Below are positions 9,734 to 18,205 of a stretch of DNA of 64,000 nucleotides, piece after piece. Position numbers and translations under genes: made by a program. Location of the stretch: contig NZ_CAJULN010000001.1 in assembly GCF_910586915.1 (NCBI RefSeq), forward strand, positions 256,376 through 320,375, given 5' to 3'. Numbering within the stretch: position 1 is the stretch's first letter; every line of letters starts with the position of its first letter. Source of the stretch: an uncultured Bacteroides sp. (GTDB lineage Bacteria; Bacteroidota; Bacteroidia; Bacteroidales; Bacteroidaceae). The notes below the pieces were generated by a model, which saw only the letters and a program-made list of their open reading frames with translations, had not been told where the DNA came from and made no database searches.

Positions 9734-12700
9734 TTAATTCTCAACTTTCAACTTGGCAAGTCTGCTTTCAATCATATTTTCTATATCGTCATTGCCCTGG
9801 TAGTTCTGTTGCAGGCTCAGCAGATATTGGCGTGCATCAAGGTCTTTGCCTGTGGCGGCATATACGTCGGACAGAAGGACGAAACCGCGTGCCAGCCAAT
9901 AAGCGTGCGGTGTACTCTGTTCGATGTAGTTGAGCAGTTCCTTTTCGGCGGCGGCATATTCTTTGGCATCGTACAATGCTTGTGCAACCTGGTATTTGGC
10001 TTCGGCTCCGTATGGATTACGAGTGTCTTTTGCCAGTTCGCGGAAGTCATCCATCGCTTTTTTGTCCGCTTTTTGTTTGGCGTAAGCCTTTGCGCGATAA
10101 TAAAGGGCTTCATTTTTCAGTTCGGGACTGAGTTTGGCTTCTGCCAGCAAGTCGGTAGCGGCATGGATGGTTTCAATATCATCTCTCAGCAGGAAGGCAC
10201 AACGGAGTATTCCCGTCTCGGCAAGCTGGCGGTGTTCTGCACCGGTTGCTTTTTCTTTCAGCATCTTGTAGCTTGCCAACGCTTCTGTTGTCTGCTGTTG
10301 GTTGAACTGTACTTCGGCACGTAAGATGAGCGCCTCCTCTGCAAATGGGTTATTCGGATATTCGAGCAACTTGCCGGAGTGGAGAAGAATCATGTCATAG
10401 TTCTTCTGCTCATTGCCAATCAGGCAGAGATAATAATGTGCATTCAGACTGAAAGCCCCTTCCGAGAAAGTCTGCAAATACTTGTTGAAACTTGTCTTGG
10501 CTTCTTCCATGCGTCCGCGCATATAAATCTTTTCTGCGGCAACATAAGTCAGCGAATCCTGCTCGTTGGCGTCGAAGCGTATATGTCCCGGCATGGCATT
10601 CGCCAAAGCTGCAAACTCGTCTATGCGGTTCAGGTCTACGTAAATCGACTTCAAGTCACGCATTGCCAGGCGGGCTTCTTCGCTGCCCGGATATTTTTCG
10701 ATGACTTGTTTGTAGGCTTCGATTGCCTGATTGTAATTCTCTTTCTGATAGTACAGCAGACCGATTTCCGTCGCAGCTTTGCGGCTGACCGGACTTTCGG
10801 GATATTTGTTCAGCAGCTCCTTGAAGGAGGTGATTGCCTGACTGTTGTTGTCCATCAAGACATAAGACCGTCCTTTTTCGTAAATCGCATTTACGGCATA
10901 AGGAGAAGCGGGATATTTTCCTACCAGGCGGTTGAGCAAGGTAATCTTGCCGGTATAGTCTTTCTGCAGACCGGACACAAGAGCCAACTGATAGAAAGAA
11001 TAATCGCCGGAAGGAGTGTTCATCTGTTCGGCTTGCGAGTAGTAATGTTTGGCTTCTTCGAAATTGCGCACATACAGGTGACAGTCACCGACGCGGTTGT
11101 ATGCATCGGCTAAAGCCGTTGTGTTTTCACCTTTTTCCAGTTGGATGTATTTTCGGAAGTAGTTGCTTGCCTGTGTATAGTCTTTCCGGTGGAAAGCGAT
11201 GTATCCTAAGTTATAATTGGCAAGTGCATACATCTCGTTATCGGGTTGGGCGGTCAGTTGCAGATAAGCATTGAAGTCGCGTGCGGCTTCTGCCATCCGG
11301 CCGAGACGGTAATAAGATTCTCCACACCAATAGTATGCATCTGCTTTGGTCTGACGGTTGTATTGTCCGAGGGCGATGGATTGGTTCAGATAATTCAGTG
11401 CTTGTTCAAAGTCGGCGTTAGCGAAAGACTGCGCACCCAACTGGAACAGAATCTTCTGCTTGGCTTCCAGTATTTGTGCACTCGGCTTGCTGATTCGGTC
11501 GATTGATTTCAAAGCCGCATCATAGCTGCGTGTATTCATGTAGACTTCCACCAGATAACTGCTCACTTTCTCGGCATATGGGGAAGTAGGAAATTCGTTG
11601 AGGAACTTTTCAAAGGCAGTGACGGATTCGCCGAAGGCGGAAAAAGAAGTCTCATGCAGGCAAAGTGCATAATTGTAGGCCGCCTGTTCTTTGATTTGCC
11701 TATTGGCATCGGAGGCTGCTGCCTGCTCAAAAGCCATGCGGGCTTTATTTTTCTCTGCCAGTTGCAGGTAAGAAAGTCCCATGTGCAGATAGGCATTCTG
11801 TGTAAGAGGGTCGTTGGCGGTGGTCACCTTACCGAGTGTTTCGGCTGCTTTTGAATAGACTTTCGTCTGATAGTAAGACAGCCCCAACATATAAAGAGCA
11901 TCCCGGCGGGGAGCCGAATGGTCTTTATCCAAGTATTCGTTGAATGACTCTACGGCTTGGTGGTATTGCCCGAAGTGGTAATAAGCATCTCCGAGGATGC
12001 GGTACATCTCTGCGGCGTGCTCGTTGTCCGGATAAGCTGACAGATAATTCTGTGCTACAATCTGTGCCTTGTCATGGTTTTGAAGCTGTGCATAAATTTC
12101 GGCAATGTAATAAGGTACGAGCGCCTTGTATTTCGGATGGTCCTGCAATGGAAGAAAACCTTTCAATGCTTCGTCATAGCGTTTTTGGGTATAACGGATA
12201 TAAGAGAGGTAATAATCGCAGTCTTTCGCATATTTGGGGCTGTCGGCGCGCAGGGTTTCAAAACAAGTGGCTGCTTCTTTCAGATTGTCGGTTTTCAGAT
12301 GACAGGTAGCCAATTGATAAGTACGGTCGTCACGCTCTTCATCGCCGAGCCGATTGAGGTCGGTAGAGTTAAAAAGCGCAATCGCTTCATCATACTTTTC
12401 TTCGTAGAAATAGCAGGAAGCCAACAATGAATAAATACGGTTGGCAGAGGGAGTGTCGGGATAACGGTCGAGATAGTTGCGAAGCAATTCGATGCGGTTC
12501 TTGTCATTCAACTCATAGGCCGAGCAGACCAGCATATATTCCGTATCCTGAAGTAGGTTGCCTGTAGGCTTTTGCTTGGCAAATGCTTTCAGTGCCGGCC
12601 GAGCAGCCGCATAATTCTTTGCCTGAAAAAGTTCTTTCCCTTCTTTATAGAGGTTGTCAGCCGCGGTGTACTTGTCACCGGTCTGGGCAAATCCTATAAT

Positions 12701-12751
12701 TGGTGCGCAGCAGATGGCCGCACAAATGAGTTTGGTAATTTCTTTTTTCAT
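9734..12751 (-). CDS. Large exported tetratricopeptide-repeat protein
   Basis: About 1005 residues. I place the start at the ATG at 12751, which gives MKKEITKLICAAICC and a normal signal peptide ending at GFAQ; an in-frame TTG 18 nt upstream would add an implausible leader. The mature protein is almost entirely TPR repeats (for example YLHMGLSYLQLAEKNKARMA, AYYWCGESYYRLGRMAEAAR, and YgbF/BamD-like GLLYYQKENYNQAIEAYKQV). TPR superhelices act as protein-binding scaffolds; its location is likely the periplasm or the inner face of the outer membrane. The next gene in the operon encodes an outer-membrane barrel, which suggests a joint envelope function such as assembly or gliding/secretion-like scaffolding. 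That role is inference. Confidence 0.85.
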   Translation of the reverse strand: MKKEITKLICAAICCAPIIGFAQTGDKYTAADNLYKEGKELFQAKNYAAARPALKAFAKQKPTGNLLQDTEYMLVCSAYELNDKNRIELLRNYLDRYPDTPSANRIYSLLASCYFYEEKYDEAIALFNSTDLNRLGDEERDDRTYQLATCHLKTDNLKEAATCFETLRADSPKYAKDCDYYLSYIRYTQKRYDEALKGFLPLQDHPKYKALVPYYIAEIYAQLQNHDKAQIVAQNYLSAYPDNEHAAEMYRILGDAYYHFGQYHQAVESFNEYLDKDHSAPRRDALYMLGLSYYQTKVYSKAAETLGKVTTANDPLTQNAYLHMGLSYLQLAEKNKARMAFEQAAASDANRQIKEQAAYNYALCLHETSFSAFGESVTAFEKFLNEFPTSPYAEKVSSYLVEVYMNTRSYDAALKSIDRISKPSAQILEAKQKILFQLGAQSFANADFEQALNYLNQSIALGQYNRQTKADAYYWCGESYYRLGRMAEAARDFNAYLQLTAQPDNEMYALANYNLGYIAFHRKDYTQASNYFRKYIQLEKGENTTALADAYNRVGDCHLYVRNFEEAKHYYSQAEQMNTPSGDYSFYQLALVSGLQKDYTGKITLLNRLVGKYPASPYAVNAIYEKGRSYVLMDNNSQAITSFKELLNKYPESPVSRKAATEIGLLYYQKENYNQAIEAYKQVIEKYPGSEEARLAMRDLKSIYVDLNRIDEFAALANAMPGHIRFDANEQDSLTYVAAEKIYMRGRMEEAKTSFNKYLQTFSEGAFSLNAHYYLCLIGNEQKNYDMILLHSGKLLEYPNNPFAEEALILRAEVQFNQQQTTEALASYKMLKEKATGAEHRQLAETGILRCAFLLRDDIETIHAATDLLAEAKLSPELKNEALYYRAKAYAKQKADKKAMDDFRELAKDTRNPYGAEAKYQVAQALYDAKEYAAAEKELLNYIEQSTPHAYWLARGFVLLSDVYAATGKDLDARQYLLSLQQNYQGNDDIENMIESRLAKLKVEN

Positions 12752-12826
12752 AATCGGGTGTTTATGCAAAAGTACTATATATCTGTCAATGACAGTCCTT
12801 TGAAAGTTATTTTATAATCATTTAAT

Positions 12827-14377
12827 TTATTCTTCTACAATCCACTTCTCGATGTTCCGCGTCAGGCTGCTGAAGTTAATCCCTATCTTAAATAATTTGC
12901 GGGGGTCGGCAGCAAAAGGCTGTGCGTAATTCTTTTCGTTTATTTGGCTGAGGGCTTCTTCGGCACTGCCTTCCAACTTAAATTCCATGATATATATAAA
13001 CGCATCGGTTTGCAGCACGAGGTCGATACGACCTTGCGATGTGTGGTATTCTGCCTTTACATAGAAACCGATAAGTTTGAAAACGATGAACAGTACATTT
13101 TGATAATGCAACTCCTGGTCGCGTATTAACTCATAGGGTGTATCGGCAAAGAAACTTTGCAGGCGGTGGAAGAAAGATTCATAATCGCCACTGCGTACTT
13201 CCCGAACGAATTTCTGAATTTGAAAAGGTGATTCAACTTTATCTGTATTCGCGTAGAAAGGCAACAAAAATTTCATAAATCCTTCTTCAACTTCGCGATT
13301 GGGAAAGCCTAATTGATAAGTAGCGAATTCCTGATCATAGTTCTTTATCGTAAGATATCCGCTTTGATAAATGACAGGAATGGGATTGGTCGAAGCCGAA
13401 TCGACACTGTTGAGTATGTCCGCATCGGTTTCTATATGCGTCATGCAGTGCAGGTCATAGTGGTGGGCTTTTAATAATTCCACCAGATAAGTAGGAGTTC
13501 CGGTTTCAAACCAATAACTGCCGAACTTCATTTTAAAGAATGTATTGAGTACGCTAAACGGATTGTATATTCCCACAGAGTTTTCTACGAAATGATACCC
13601 GTCATAACACGTTTTCAGTTCACGGCATACTTCTTCATAACTCATCTTCTGTTTGCCGGCGAGTTCGAGCAGGTCTTCTTCCAGATTGTCATGGATTTCC
13701 TTTTCCGTCATACCGCATATTGCCGCATAACGCTCATCCATAGACAAGTCTATCAGATTGTTCAATGCACTGAATACACTTATTTTGCCGAACTTGGTGA
13801 CGCCCGTCAGAAAGGCGAACTTTATGTAGCCGTCCATTGTTTTGATGGCTCCGTAAAAGGCCTGCAAAGTGTTGCGGAAAGCTTTTTGTAGTTCTTCATT
13901 GCCGATGGCTTGCAGCATGGGTTTATCATATTCGTCTACGAAAATGGCAACACGATTCCCGGTCTGCTCATAAGCACGGCGGATGATACCCTTGAAGCGG
14001 AGAGGCAACGAGGTTTCGGAAGGCTCAGTGCCATACACCTTTTCCCATTTGTACAGAGTATCGTTCAGGATATTTTCCAGGCTTTCCAGACTTTCATACT
14101 TTTCGGTATTGAGGTCTATGTGCAAAATCGGATGCTTTGTCCAGTCTTTTTCCAGTTTCTCTATCGCAAGTCCTTCAAAGAGTTCTCGTTTGCCTTCAAA
14201 GTAGGCTTCGAGCGTGGAGACTAACAAACTTTTCCCAAAGCGGCGCGGGCGGCTCAGAAAGAAGTAGCTGCCCGACTTTACCATTTGATAGACTAAGGCA
14301 GTTTTATCGATATAGAAATATCCGTCTCTGCGAATCTTCTCAAAGTTCTGTATTCCGATGGGGTAAATCTTACTCAT
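12827..14377 (-). CDS. AAA-ATPase-like protein with C-terminal PD-(D/E)XK nuclease-like domain
   Basis: 516 residues. The N-terminal AAA-ATPase-like domain (Pfam AAA-ATPase_like type, about 1-300) has the family's P-loop RPRRFGKS near residue 43-50 and a Walker B-like VAIFVDEYDKPM. The C-terminal domain (about 400-510) has the PD-(D/E)XK pattern with QGRIDLVLQT and IMEFKLEG (Asp ... Glu-x-Lys). This family is multicopy in Bacteroides and Prevotella; its function is not settled, and mobile-element or defence roles have been suggested. A paralogue lies at 51134-52858. It stands alone with its own promoter candidate at 14408-14440. Confidence 0.88.
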   Translation of the reverse strand: MSKIYPIGIQNFEKIRRDGYFYIDKTALVYQMVKSGSYFFLSRPRRFGKSLLVSTLEAYFEGKRELFEGLAIEKLEKDWTKHPILHIDLNTEKYESLESLENILNDTLYKWEKVYGTEPSETSLPLRFKGIIRRAYEQTGNRVAIFVDEYDKPMLQAIGNEELQKAFRNTLQAFYGAIKTMDGYIKFAFLTGVTKFGKISVFSALNNLIDLSMDERYAAICGMTEKEIHDNLEEDLLELAGKQKMSYEEVCRELKTCYDGYHFVENSVGIYNPFSVLNTFFKMKFGSYWFETGTPTYLVELLKAHHYDLHCMTHIETDADILNSVDSASTNPIPVIYQSGYLTIKNYDQEFATYQLGFPNREVEEGFMKFLLPFYANTDKVESPFQIQKFVREVRSGDYESFFHRLQSFFADTPYELIRDQELHYQNVLFIVFKLIGFYVKAEYHTSQGRIDLVLQTDAFIYIMEFKLEGSAEEALSQINEKNYAQPFAADPRKLFKIGINFSSLTRNIEKWIVEE

Positions 14378-14407
14378 GACCAGGATGGATTTAGAATTCT
14401 AATGCTA

Positions 14408-14440
14408 CAAAGATACACCTTTTTCTGCTTAGAACGCAAT
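14408..14440 (-). promoter_or_regulatory. Candidate promoter for the AAA-ATPase/PD-(D/E)XK gene
   Basis: On the minus strand ATTG (14440-14437), a 21-nt spacer, then TATCTTTG (14415-14408), which matches TAnnTTTG. The start codon lies 31 nt downstream of the -7 element. Three of four bases of the -33 box match. Confidence 0.5.
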
Positions 14441-14471
14441 TTGCATACCGAAAGTTTAGTGCGTATCTTAG

Positions 14472-14996
14472 TTAGTTGTGCCGGTTCAGAAACCGTATAA
14501 GTCCCTGCCGGATGGAGTCCAACCCGAAATCTTCCGGACGTATCTCCGATAAAGGCAGGAAGAAGGAATCCGCCACATCATCCATAGCCGAGAAATGGCT
14601 TATGTCTTCTACGGTACAAAGGAAGAACATATCAAGCGTATGGACGGGAAAACCGGAATAGATGTAAATATTGGGAAGCGAGAATTGGTAGACGGCTTGC
14701 TTCACTTTCAATCCGGTCTCTTCCAATACTTCACGGGCTACGCCTTCTTCTCCTGTCTCACCCATGTCGATAAAGCCGCCAGGAAGGTCGAGCGTCCCTT
14801 TGGCGGGCTCTTTGGCGCGGCGGCAGACAAGCAACTCCTTCTTTTCATTCAGAATCAGTGCCACGGTAGCGGCGGACGGGTTGAAATAATAGACAAAACC
14901 GCAGCCGCTGCACTTCTTGGATTTTTCGTCGTTGACTTCAAAGTGCGGGCAACCGCATTCGGGACAATATTGGAATTGGTGAAGAGGATGTTTCAT
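14472..14996 (-). CDS. Nudix hydrolase with N-terminal zinc ribbon
   Basis: 174 residues. The N-terminus has two CxxC knuckles (YCPECGCP and KKCSGCGF), a zinc ribbon as in NADH pyrophosphatase (NudC-like) relatives. The Nudix box follows at about residues 73-95: GGFIDMGETGEEGVAREVLE then ETGL, matching GX5EX7REUXEEXGU. Nudix enzymes hydrolyse nucleoside diphosphates linked to another moiety; the substrate here is not evident. It is a single gene, with a -7-like TAACTTTG on the minus strand at 15038-15031 upstream. The C-terminus (PEDFGLDSIRQGLIRFLNR) looks complete. Confidence 0.92.
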   Translation of the reverse strand: MKHPLHQFQYCPECGCPHFEVNDEKSKKCSGCGFVYYFNPSAATVALILNEKKELLVCRRAKEPAKGTLDLPGGFIDMGETGEEGVAREVLEETGLKVKQAVYQFSLPNIYIYSGFPVHTLDMFFLCTVEDISHFSAMDDVADSFFLPLSEIRPEDFGLDSIRQGLIRFLNRHN

Positions 14997-15350
14997 AATT
15001 GTATATGCTTCCTAATTTTCGTTTCTACGGCAAAGTTACGAAATGCTTTTATTAATTTCATTTATCACTGCGCAGAATTATTCAAAGTGGCTTCCTTTAT
15101 GGCAGAAGGGACGAAAACTGCACTTCCCCCTTTTTTGAAGCCGGCGTGCAAGCAGTTTTTCGGGACGATTCATCGCAGTTTTGTTTACTGTTATATAGAT
15201 GTGTGTCTTGCTTGAATATTTATCTGTCTGATAAATAGGTTTATAAAAGAACTTTGCAAGTTTTGTATTTATGTAAACAGCTTAATATTTGCCGTTTTCT
15301 TTATAAGAAAACCGTCTATTTTTGTGCCGAATAGTAAAAAGAAATGTGAT
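14997..15350. other. 354-nt intergenic region between divergent Nudix and sulfatase genes
   Basis: No gene is seen. It holds the Nudix -7 candidate (15031-15038), an imperfect 10-bp inverted repeat CGAAAACTGC (15112-15121) with GCAGTTTTTCG (15152-15162), an 8-bp palindrome-like pair TATTTATC (15217-15224) and GATAAATA (15230-15237), and the sulfatase -7 candidate (15317-15324). The inverted repeats could be operator or RNA structure; neither has independent support. Confidence 0.45.
15317..15324 (+). promoter_or_regulatory. Candidate -7 element for the sulfatase gene
   Basis: TATTTTTG matches TAnnTTTG and is followed by TGCC. A TTTG occurs at 15288-15291 but with a 25-nt spacer, longer than the usual 19-21. 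The start codon is 26 nt further on. Confidence 0.4.
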
Positions 15351-16802
15351 ATGTATAAACTGCTTATTTCGATGGCTCTCTCACCGCTTGTCGCGATGGG
15401 AGGAGCGAAGGCGCATAAACCTTCTGCAAAACGTCCCAATATCATTCTGATTAATATGGATGATATGGGATATGGTGATTTGACTGTTACAGGCGCTCAA
15501 GGGTATAGTACTCCCAATATCGACCGTCTTTCTTTTGAGGGTGTCCGTTTTACTCAATTTTACAGTCCTTCTTCGGTCAGTTCTGCTTCACGAGCCGGAT
15601 TAATGACCGGATGTTATCCGAATCGGATTGGTATTTATGGAGCTATTAAACCGGAAACCGGTATCGGCGTACATCCTGATGAGACGTTTATATCACAGAT
15701 TGTCAAGGAAGTGGGCTATACAACAGCAGTGGTGGGAAAATGGCATTTAGGTAGTGAGTTTGAATATTTGCCTTTGCAACGAGGATTCGATGAGTACTTC
15801 GGATTGCCCTATTCGAATGATATGTGGCCTTATGGCTATTTGGTGCGTCCCGGGGAAGTGCCCACCGAGCGGGTGATGAAACGTCCGGAGTTGCCTCTTT
15901 ATAATGGCAATGAAATCGAAAAGTACATCAGAACGATGGATGACCAGAACTCATTGACAGAACTTTATACGGAATATGCAGTTGATTTTATTCATCGGCA
16001 ACGGAAAAATCCTTTTTTCCTTTACTTTGCTCATACAATGGTACACGTTCCGCTGCCTGTTTCGGATAAATTCCGGGGTAAAAGCGAGCAAGGGCTTTTT
16101 GGTGACGCAATGATGGAAGTAGACTGGAGTGTAGGGGAAGTGCTCAAAGCTGTTCGTGAAGCGGGTTTGGAAGAAAATACATTGGTCATATTTACGTCTG
16201 ATAATGGAGCTTGGATCAATTTTGGAATGAGAGCAGGTTCTACAGGTGGGCTCAGGGATGCAAAACACGTTACGTACGAAGGGGGGCAACGCGTGCCCTG
16301 TATCATGAAATGGCCGGCGCAGATTCCTGCCGGATGGATTTGCAACCAGTTGGCGAGCGGTATTGATATTTTACCTACGATAACTGCGATTGTTGACGGG
16401 CAACTGCCTGAACGTAAGATTGATGGTGTCAATATCCTGCCGTTAATGCAGGGGGATAAAAGTTTTAAGCCTCGTGACTATTTTTATTATTACGATCAGA
16501 AGAATCAGTTGGACGCTGTACGCGACGAACGGTTCAAACTGGTCGAGCCTCATCTTTATATTACTTATGACGGTACGTTGCCTCACGACGACGGTACACC
16601 CGGACCGCGAACGAAAGCTTATACAGACTGGGCGCTTTATGATTTGCGGCGTGACCCGGGAGAACGATACGATGTTAAAAGTCTTTATCCCAAAGACGTG
16701 GAGCGGTTGAAACAAGCCCTTGAAGCGATGCGTAAGCAATGTGGAGATAGCAATATGCATAGGAAGGGGAACGAAGTTCGTCCCGTCGGAAAGATAAAAT
16801 GA
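15351..16802 (+). CDS. Exported arylsulfatase, Ser-type (family S1)
   Basis: 483 residues from ATG 15351. An in-frame GTG at 15324 overlaps the promoter element, so I reject it. A signal peptide (MYKLLISMALSPLVAMGGAKA) precedes the sulfatase fold. The metal-binding start RPNIILINMDDMGYGD is intact. The active-site motif reads S-S-A-S-R with Ser77 as the residue to be oxidised to formylglycine, so it needs an anaerobic sulfatase-maturating radical-SAM enzyme, which is not in the window. HxxxGKWHLG and FTSDNGAW are the other conserved active-site segments. It is not in a polysaccharide locus here. The natural substrate may be a sulfated host glycan; subfamily cannot be set by eye. Confidence 0.92.
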   Translation: MYKLLISMALSPLVAMGGAKAHKPSAKRPNIILINMDDMGYGDLTVTGAQGYSTPNIDRLSFEGVRFTQFYSPSSVSSASRAGLMTGCYPNRIGIYGAIKPETGIGVHPDETFISQIVKEVGYTTAVVGKWHLGSEFEYLPLQRGFDEYFGLPYSNDMWPYGYLVRPGEVPTERVMKRPELPLYNGNEIEKYIRTMDDQNSLTELYTEYAVDFIHRQRKNPFFLYFAHTMVHVPLPVSDKFRGKSEQGLFGDAMMEVDWSVGEVLKAVREAGLEENTLVIFTSDNGAWINFGMRAGSTGGLRDAKHVTYEGGQRVPCIMKWPAQIPAGWICNQLASGIDILPTITAIVDGQLPERKIDGVNILPLMQGDKSFKPRDYFYYYDQKNQLDAVRDERFKLVEPHLYITYDGTLPHDDGTPGPRTKAYTDWALYDLRRDPGERYDVKSLYPKDVERLKQALEAMRKQCGDSNMHRKGNEVRPVGKIK

Positions 16803-16905
16803 TTAAAATAGTTCATAGGTATTGAAGTACAAACGTTTCTTCGTGTATTGGCATTAATGATTATCCGTTATCTTCTTTCACCTCTCAAATGCAGGCTACA
16901 TACAC

Positions 16906-17037
16906 TCATATTCAGCTTGTTGCAGCGCATATATCTCCTGCGTGCAGGACATATAGATGCTGGAAGTAGGATATATATGCCGTAAAAGCAGGAGCTATAT
17001 GCGCTGCGAATCGGTCATATAGAGCCGTAAAATAGGG
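16906..17037 (+). repeat. Degenerate 22-bp tandem repeat array A
   Basis: Five clear 22-nt units start at 16928, 16950, 16972, 16994 and 17016, with a weaker sixth at 16906. Each starts with a CATATA- or TATATG-like block, then a CTG/CCGT block, and most end in AGGA or AGGG. The shared unit is about NNTATATGNCCTGCGTGCAGGA. The array lies 126 nt downstream of the sulfatase stop and just before the convergent tRNA terminator. The same unit recurs at 32087-32196. Confidence 0.75.
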
Positions 17038-17063
17038 GGGATAAACGGGAATGATAGAAACTG

Positions 17064-17100
17064 AAAAAAGGTTGCAGCCGCTTGTGCTACAACCTTTTTT
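17064..17100 (-). terminator. Terminator after the CAT-anticodon tRNA, symmetrical on both strands
   Basis: A stem formed by AAAAAAGGTTG...AGC and GCT...CAACCTTTTTT, with A6 at 17064-17069 and T6 at 17095-17100. It can stop transcription from either side: the tRNA on the minus strand and read-through from the sulfatase on the plus strand. It lies 4 nt past the mature tRNA 3' end. Confidence 0.85.
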
Positions 17101-17104
17101 CAAG

Positions 17105-17178
17105 TGGGCCATCTTGGGCTTGAACCAAGGACCTCCAGATTATGAGTCTGTTGCTCTAACCAACTGAGCTAAAAGCCC
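17105..17178 (-). tRNA. tRNA-Met (anticodon CAT)
   Basis: A 74-nt cloverleaf on the minus strand: acceptor GGGCTTT paired with ATGGCCC (one T-T mismatch), D-arm AGCTCAGTTGGTTAGAGC, anticodon loop CTCATAA with CAT at 34-36, and T-arm CTTGG-TTCAAGC-CCAAG with discriminator A. The CCA end is not encoded. An elongator Met tRNA is most likely, but an Ile tRNA with lysidine-modified CAT cannot be excluded by eye. Confidence 0.9.
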
Positions 17179-17266
17179 GATGTATCCATTGCTGAATGCG
17201 GTGACAAAAGTAGTGCTTTCTGTCGAATTATGCAAATTCTTCCTTAAAAAACTGCAATCCTTCGTA

Positions 17267-17578
17267 TTAAAATCGATACTTTCGTTTCGGATTCTTGGGA
17301 AACCAACCTTTTTTTACGCGCTCTTCCTGTTCGAACACCTCCTTGATTGTCCAAAAGGAAGAGAAAGCAAAGACACCCAACAGAGAGGAAAGTATCACAT
17401 TGTCTATACTTAACGAGGCAATCACCCCGACGACGCCAAGCACTAAGAATATCCACCAGCATTTGGTGCCCCAATAATATTCGGCCTTTACCACGACAGG
17501 GTGAAAAAGGCCGATAATCAGAAAGGTGCAAATTCCGATGAATAACCCTGCAAGGTGGTACTCATTTAAAAATTCCAT
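17267..17578 (-). CDS. DUF4491 family small membrane protein
   Basis: 103 residues with three hydrophobic segments (about 10-28, 42-57 and 62-78) and a basic C-terminal tail KKGWFPKNPKRKYRF. The start MEFLNEYHLAGLFIGICTFL and the GTKCWWIFLVLG segment are those of the Bacteroidales DUF4491 family. Function unknown. It starts 6 nt after the Lrp-type regulator ends, so both are probably on one transcript; this could mean regulation of the membrane protein by its neighbour, but that is inference. Confidence 0.85.
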   Translation of the reverse strand: MEFLNEYHLAGLFIGICTFLIIGLFHPVVVKAEYYWGTKCWWIFLVLGVVGVIASLSIDNVILSSLLGVFAFSSFWTIKEVFEQEERVKKGWFPKNPKRKYRF

Positions 17579-17584
17579 TGTATT

Positions 17585-18049
17585 TTATTTTTCTACACGG
17601 ATGGGAATCTCTTTCTTGATGCTCTGTTCCAGGGAAATCAATGTTTCGGTGGCTACTACACCCGGTATCTCTTGCATTTTGTTGTTCAATAAATCCATCA
17701 GATGCTCGTTGTCGCACGCATACAATTTGGTCAGCATGGTGTACGGGCCTGTAGTGAAGTGGCATTCTACGATTTCGGGAATCTTTTGAAGTTCGGCTAC
17801 AACAGATTTGTACATAGAGCCTTTCTCCAGTTTGATACCGACGTATGTACAAGTTCTGTAGCCCAAAGATTTAGGATTTACATGGTAACCTGAGCCTACA
17901 ATGACACCTAAGTCAATCAGTCTTTGCACACGCTGGTGAATGGCTGCGCGTGATACTCCGCATTCGGCAGCTACGTCCTTGAAAGGAATGCGGGCATTCT
18001 GAGAGATAATCTCCAAGATCTGTCTGTCGAGGTTGTCTATTTTTTCCAT
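17585..18049 (-). CDS. Lrp/AsnC family transcriptional regulator
   Basis: 154 residues, normal length. The N-terminal winged helix-turn-helix (about 5-55) reads LDRQILEIISQNARIPFKDV and VSRAAIHQRVQRLIDLGVI. The C-terminal RAM/AsnC ligand-binding domain spans about 70-145 (CTYVGIKLEKG, ECHFTTGPYTMLTKLYA). Such proteins form octamers or dimers of dimers and respond to amino acids. A -7-like TATATTTG lies on the minus strand at 18097-18090, 41 nt upstream of the start. The target genes are unknown; the downstream DUF4491 gene is co-transcribed. Confidence 0.95.
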   Translation of the reverse strand: MEKIDNLDRQILEIISQNARIPFKDVAAECGVSRAAIHQRVQRLIDLGVIVGSGYHVNPKSLGYRTCTYVGIKLEKGSMYKSVVAELQKIPEIVECHFTTGPYTMLTKLYACDNEHLMDLLNNKMQEIPGVVATETLISLEQSIKKEIPIRVEK

Positions 18050-18153
18050 AATTAAAAATTATAATTTCCAGTTGTTATCAAATAGTAAGCAAATATATGT
18101 ATTTATTTTAATTATTCTTCTTTTTCGAGAAAGAAAAGAAGCAAAAGCAAAAA

Positions 18154-18183
18154 AAAGAGGCACAAATGCTTTGCACCTCTTTC
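18154..18183 (-). terminator. Intrinsic terminator after the FKBP isomerase pair
   Basis: On the minus strand a stem of about 10-13 bp, GAGGTGCAAA paired with TTTGTGCCTC including two G-T wobbles, with a 3-nt loop, then a run of T. It lies about 23 nt beyond the stop codon at 18206. Confidence 0.8.
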
Positions 18184-18205
18184 TTCTGTTCAGGGAGAAT
18201 TATTC

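Noticed and set aside
12752..12769. Upstream TTG start of the TPR protein
   Set aside because: It would put six residues with His and Pro before a perfect signal peptide; ATG 12751 is better.
17105..17178. tRNA as attachment site of the mobile island
   Set aside because: It is 37 kb from the integrase, and no partial tRNA copy was seen near 54.5 kb.
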